Positions 61,052 to 64,000 of a stretch of DNA of 64,000 bases are shown piece by piece. Each line of letters begins with the position of its first letter. Positions within the stretch are counted from its first letter, which is position 1. The notes under the pieces were generated by a model. The model ran no database searches. It saw nothing but the letters and a program-made list of their open reading frames with translations, and was not told the DNA's origin. The position numbers were made by a program, and so were the translations under genes. The stretch lies in contig JAFMSR010000010.1 in NCBI GenBank assembly GCA_022818135.1, positions 10,069,688-10,133,687 on the forward strand, given 5' to 3'. The stretch comes from Saxidomus purpurata. Taxonomy: Eukaryota > Mollusca > Bivalvia > Venerida > Veneridae.

Positions 61052-61250
61052 GTCTGCCTCCGTGGCTGAGTCGCTGACTTAAAGTCACATATATTGAGGG
61101 CCATGAGTTCGAGCCCTGCTACTGACCATGTGACAAAGTTGGCAGTTTCTTATGGAGGATAAGAGTCTATTAGTGGTTCTTCCCAGGAAAGATGGTTAGG
61201 TAAACCGCCCGCCTGTTAAAATGATCAAAATGTCTGTAACTACTACCACT
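61052..61250 (+). mobile_element. tRNA-derived SINE, best copy
   Basis: 'gcctccgtggctgagtcgct' holds a perfect A box (TGGCTGAGTCG), and 'catgagttcgagccctgct' holds the B box. The long middle suggests a type-II (Leu/Ser-like) tRNA ancestor. The body reads 'gttggcagtttcttatggag' and 'tggttcttcccaggaaagat'. Same family as 9200-9445 and 58538-58740. Confidence 0.82.
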
Positions 61251-61357
61251 GGAAGATTGTATAATTATAATGACACAAAAATCTTGTGGTAAAATGGATA
61301 ATTTAGTGGATATTATGCTTTTATTTGTCTATAAGTATTCTGTTTTTCTCATCTGAG

Positions 61358-61506
61358 GTTGTATTCAAACTTTGTCTGCCATGCCACTCAAATCTGTTTA
61401 TGATGGTGATGAAATGGTTGGTCGATTTCTTTATAAGAATGGAAATCGAATGTTGATGTATCACAGTCCTATTGCGCTAAATATTGAAAATATTCAAACA
61501 CTTTGA
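61358..61506 (+). CDS. possible exon, unrecognised
   Basis: A pyrimidine tract and AG (ttctgtttttctcatctgag) end at 61357. The following 49 codons are open in phase 1 and include MPLKSVYDGDEMVGRFLYKN from 61381, ending at TGA 61504-61506. The related segment near 57443 keeps the ATGGTTGATCGATTTCTTTT core (MVDRFLF) but has stops in the corresponding frame and no AG. Conservation of this core could mean a former coding exon or simply a repeat. The ATG at 61381 (gccATGCC) could also serve as a start. Confidence 0.2.
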
Positions 61507-61509
61507 ATT

Positions 61510-63715
61510 CGGTATTTTCTATATTACCCGACCATTTGACTACTCCTCGAGATGGAAATCCTGCCGGATTGTGCAGAATACATCGTTTGAAGTGAGCTTC
61601 CCTATAATACACGTTCTTTTACTATAAATGCAGTATGTATCATGTCCGTCGTTTCAAAGACCTTGATGTTAACATTTTGATGTCATTTTTGGTTTCACTC
61701 AGGTAAAATCCTTTAAGACTGTCAATAGATTTTTGTGCTAAACAGTGTTATCGTGACTTGAGCGCACAATCTGTATTATCAGGGCTAGATTTTCAAACAA
61801 TTAGTTAGGATTTTTATATTACAGTTTTTTATTTCACGGAAGCTTCACTGTAAGTTTATTTTCAGAATGGTGTTTTACAAAAAGATATCTAAAAGCAGTA
61901 GGTTTTGAATTACACTATTTGTGTTCTAAGCAGCAGCAAGAATAGATTCCCTTTTCATCCTAGAATAAGCCACAGACAAATGAGATTTTTATTAAGTCTG
62001 TTTTGTACGTTAAACTAAAGTTATTACCGTCACGTGCTTGTAGCCTGTCATTTAATGTGCAATGTTAAGGCAGTCTGGACAATTGTCTGGTCAAGTTCTT
62101 CAAATTCGGCATTGAATCGTAAGAATGAGACGGCTCTAGATTACAGTGTACATGTGTAATCCATCCTATGTCGGCACTTATCCTCGGTAGAAATGAACTT
62201 GTAAAAGGCTGAACACTTTATAAGACGAAATGTACACATATAACCAATACGAAGTGATCTAAAGATAACAAACCATTTTTCCTCACTAAATTAATTTATG
62301 TACAAGAGCCAAGCTAACATTTCAGTCAGTCCAATCAATAGTAGGAATATTGTCCTTACAGACGTAAGTGTCAGCAAAAGTCATACACTTCTATAAATTT
62401 ATTGCATTACTTGAAGAGGACGGGTGAGTAACTATTTGAAAACAATGATAATCAAAGTTGTCTGCTTAACAATTTGGAAACATTGTTTTTAATTTGCAAC
62501 GCAATATCAACGAGCTTATGCTCATAGTTTTGATTAAAATATTAATGTAGTAACCCCTCATCTGCTTCGAATATGACAAATTAGAGTGCCAAATATTAAA
62601 AATTACCGAAATAGAAATAAATACCAATATAGTAATTTTTGCTAAAATAGTCAGCAATATTAAGATATGTCAAGAATATAACCATACTGTTAGTTATTCG
62701 GTGTTAAGTATAAAAACAATAGATGTGCAACTTAGATACAACTGCATCACCACTAGCAGCAATCGAAAGTATTTGCAACAAGTTTCCATTAAACTATGTC
62801 AAAGAAGTTTTCAGTTGATGATGTTTATCTCAGAAGATAAGAAAGATTTTGGATTTTTTTAAACGGAGATAGATAAAAGAAATGTCATTCAGTACACAAT
62901 ATTTCAAAATCTAGATTGTGCAAATCTACGGAAACACCACGAATATCGTTGGTGCATATAAGGAACATCATATAATATAGGGCACTTGTATGACGTCGCA
63001 CAAGCTAACCCGACACAACGTAACATACACTACCTGTTGTAAAGTTTACATTGTGTTATTTTAAGAGCATAAAATGTCTAAAGTTATATATGTATGTGTT
63101 CATAATAAAGGCTTGATTCCTGTGGTGTATTTTTTGTGTTAAAATTAAATTCGAACTCTGGCAGTTCACAAAAACTTTTATACAAACTTTTTGTTTCTAG
63201 AGGTAGTGGTTTCAAAACAATTTTGATTATTCTAATATGTATGATTTTTTACTATTCCAGACACTGATGAAGATTTATTTGACGATTTACATAAAACTAC
63301 AACATAATACTTATATATTTCTCAGTGACTTTCTTTCAACAGTCACGTATTTTGTGAAAACTCAGTATTGCTCAATAATTTTAATATTAAGGATGTCCCT
63401 CTACTCATGATTTCATTCATTGTTGTTTAATCTAAAATCTGCATACATGAAGTCGAAGAGCAGAAAGAATGACTAATAGTTGGTAACTTAAAGCGTTGTT
63501 TAGATGCTACATTTTACTAAAGAAGAATACATCTGTACGCTTACTGACAAAAGCATGCCCTTTATACCCGTATCTATAAAAATTACCACACGTGAGAGAA
63601 ATTCAAAATAATGCGAGTCTATGTGACTTACATGGTAATTATGTCTTGTCTGTGAAAAAGTATTAGCCATTTCAAACCGTTCATGCATTGTTTCACAAAT
63701 AAGTGATTTTTGTCA
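61510..63715. other. no gene proven; weak exon-like segments
   Basis: An open segment DFCAKQCYRDLSAQSVLSGL after a pyrimidine-AG region near 61705 recalls a PAN/apple-type Cys pattern but lacks the later Cys, and its frame meets a stop at the AG. A short terminal-exon-like segment follows AG 63260 (TDEDLFDDLHKTTT-stop). Confidence 0.25.
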
Positions 63716-63719
63716 CCAG

Positions 63720-63925
63720 GTCTAATTGCTACACTGTTCATTGCTGTATTTATTTGTGTCATGCTATGGTTTGCTCACATACATCTGTATTTGTTGTATG
63801 CTCTTCTATGTTATGAGGAATGTAATACACAACAAAATACGGAAGAATTACACATGAATGACAAATACTCAAGTCACCGAAACGGCAATAAAACAATTAG
63901 AAACCTACGCACTCTGACATATTGA
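63720..63925 (+). CDS. possible terminal exon with a membrane segment
   Basis: After an acceptor-like gatttttgtcaccag, 68 codons stay open in phase 1 and end at TGA 63923-63925. Residues ~1-30 (LIATLFIAVFICVMLWF...LYLLYALL) are a hydrophobic span long enough for one membrane helix. About 37 mostly polar residues follow (EECNTQQNTEELHMNDKYSS...). This is the layout of the last exon of a single-pass receptor: helix, then a short cytoplasmic tail. No upstream ectodomain exons are established and the tail has no motif I recognise. An open run of this length is expected about once among all candidate acceptors in the window. Confidence 0.25.
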
Positions 63926-64000
63926 TAACGGTCAGTTGTAAGCGATTATAATGGACCATCGCCTCCTGCTGCTTTATTCTTACTATTGGATCGAAGAAAA

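Noticed and set aside
61705..61800. PAN/apple-domain exon (DFCAKQCYRD...)
   Set aside because: A CAxxC-type motif is present but the expected later Cys is missing and the frame has a stop at the splice site.

Overview
This is a 64-kb eukaryotic window that is AT-rich (GC roughly one third, judged by eye), has two arbitrary 500-N scaffold gaps, and carries no protein-coding gene I can identify with confidence. Long microsatellites, tRNA-derived SINEs, transposons with terminal inverted repeats and the absence of any operon-like coding density point to an animal nuclear genome. Several degenerate repeat families (about 135-bp units at 1.05-1.48 kb, about 180-bp units at 30.6-31.7 kb, and a cassette at 27.6-27.8 kb) are ones I associate with bivalve molluscs, so a bivalve is the best guess. 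That attribution comes from memory of repeat families and was not searched.

Layout. 0.4-3.6 kb: a 3.2-kb element with ~490-bp diverged inverted arms and a 5-bp target duplication, holding a degenerate tandem repeat and a probable pogo-like MITE. 5.3-8.3 kb: two CGTGTAT-rich clusters, two short tandem duplications and a 26-bp minisatellite. 9.2-10.6 kb: a SINE, then a gap abutting a degenerate tandem repeat. 12.2-18.2 kb: a perfect hairpin, microsatellites, a TTAA-flanked transposon that received a palindrome-rich element, a 38-bp tandem array, a second TTAA-flanked transposon and a duplicated palindrome. 19.7-24.5 kb: two SINEs, a small MITE and a second, inverted copy of the palindrome-rich element. 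25.2-30.0 kb: a composite element bounded by perfect 68-bp inverted termini and loaded with other repeats. 30.2-32.0 kb: degenerate arrays. 32.9-39.9 kb: a gap and mostly featureless AT-rich DNA. 39.9-40.9 kb: the decayed C-terminal end of a LINE reverse-transcriptase ORF split by a (CA)n tract. 41.9-50.8 kb: a short duplication, low-complexity TAATTAC clusters and a near-perfect 128-bp palindrome. 53.9-54.0 kb: a (TACA)41 tract. 56.2-57.0 kb: the second copy of an ~830-bp dispersed repeat. 57-64 kb: SINEs, a foldback element and exon-like open segments.

Genes. The only certain coding relic is the LINE fragment. Several short open segments look like exons: possible signal-peptide starts at 16.3 and 46.0 kb, a membrane-spanning terminal exon at 63.7 kb, and others. 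At this base composition a stop appears about once in 14 codons, so such segments are expected by chance and are listed at low confidence. The strongest material for follow-up is the transposon architecture: two families with hairpin-rich subterminal modules that share a TGTAAC terminus, nested insertions with clear target duplications, and an apparent excess of the CRE palindrome TGACGTCA, three copies of which lie in one copy of the dispersed repeat.
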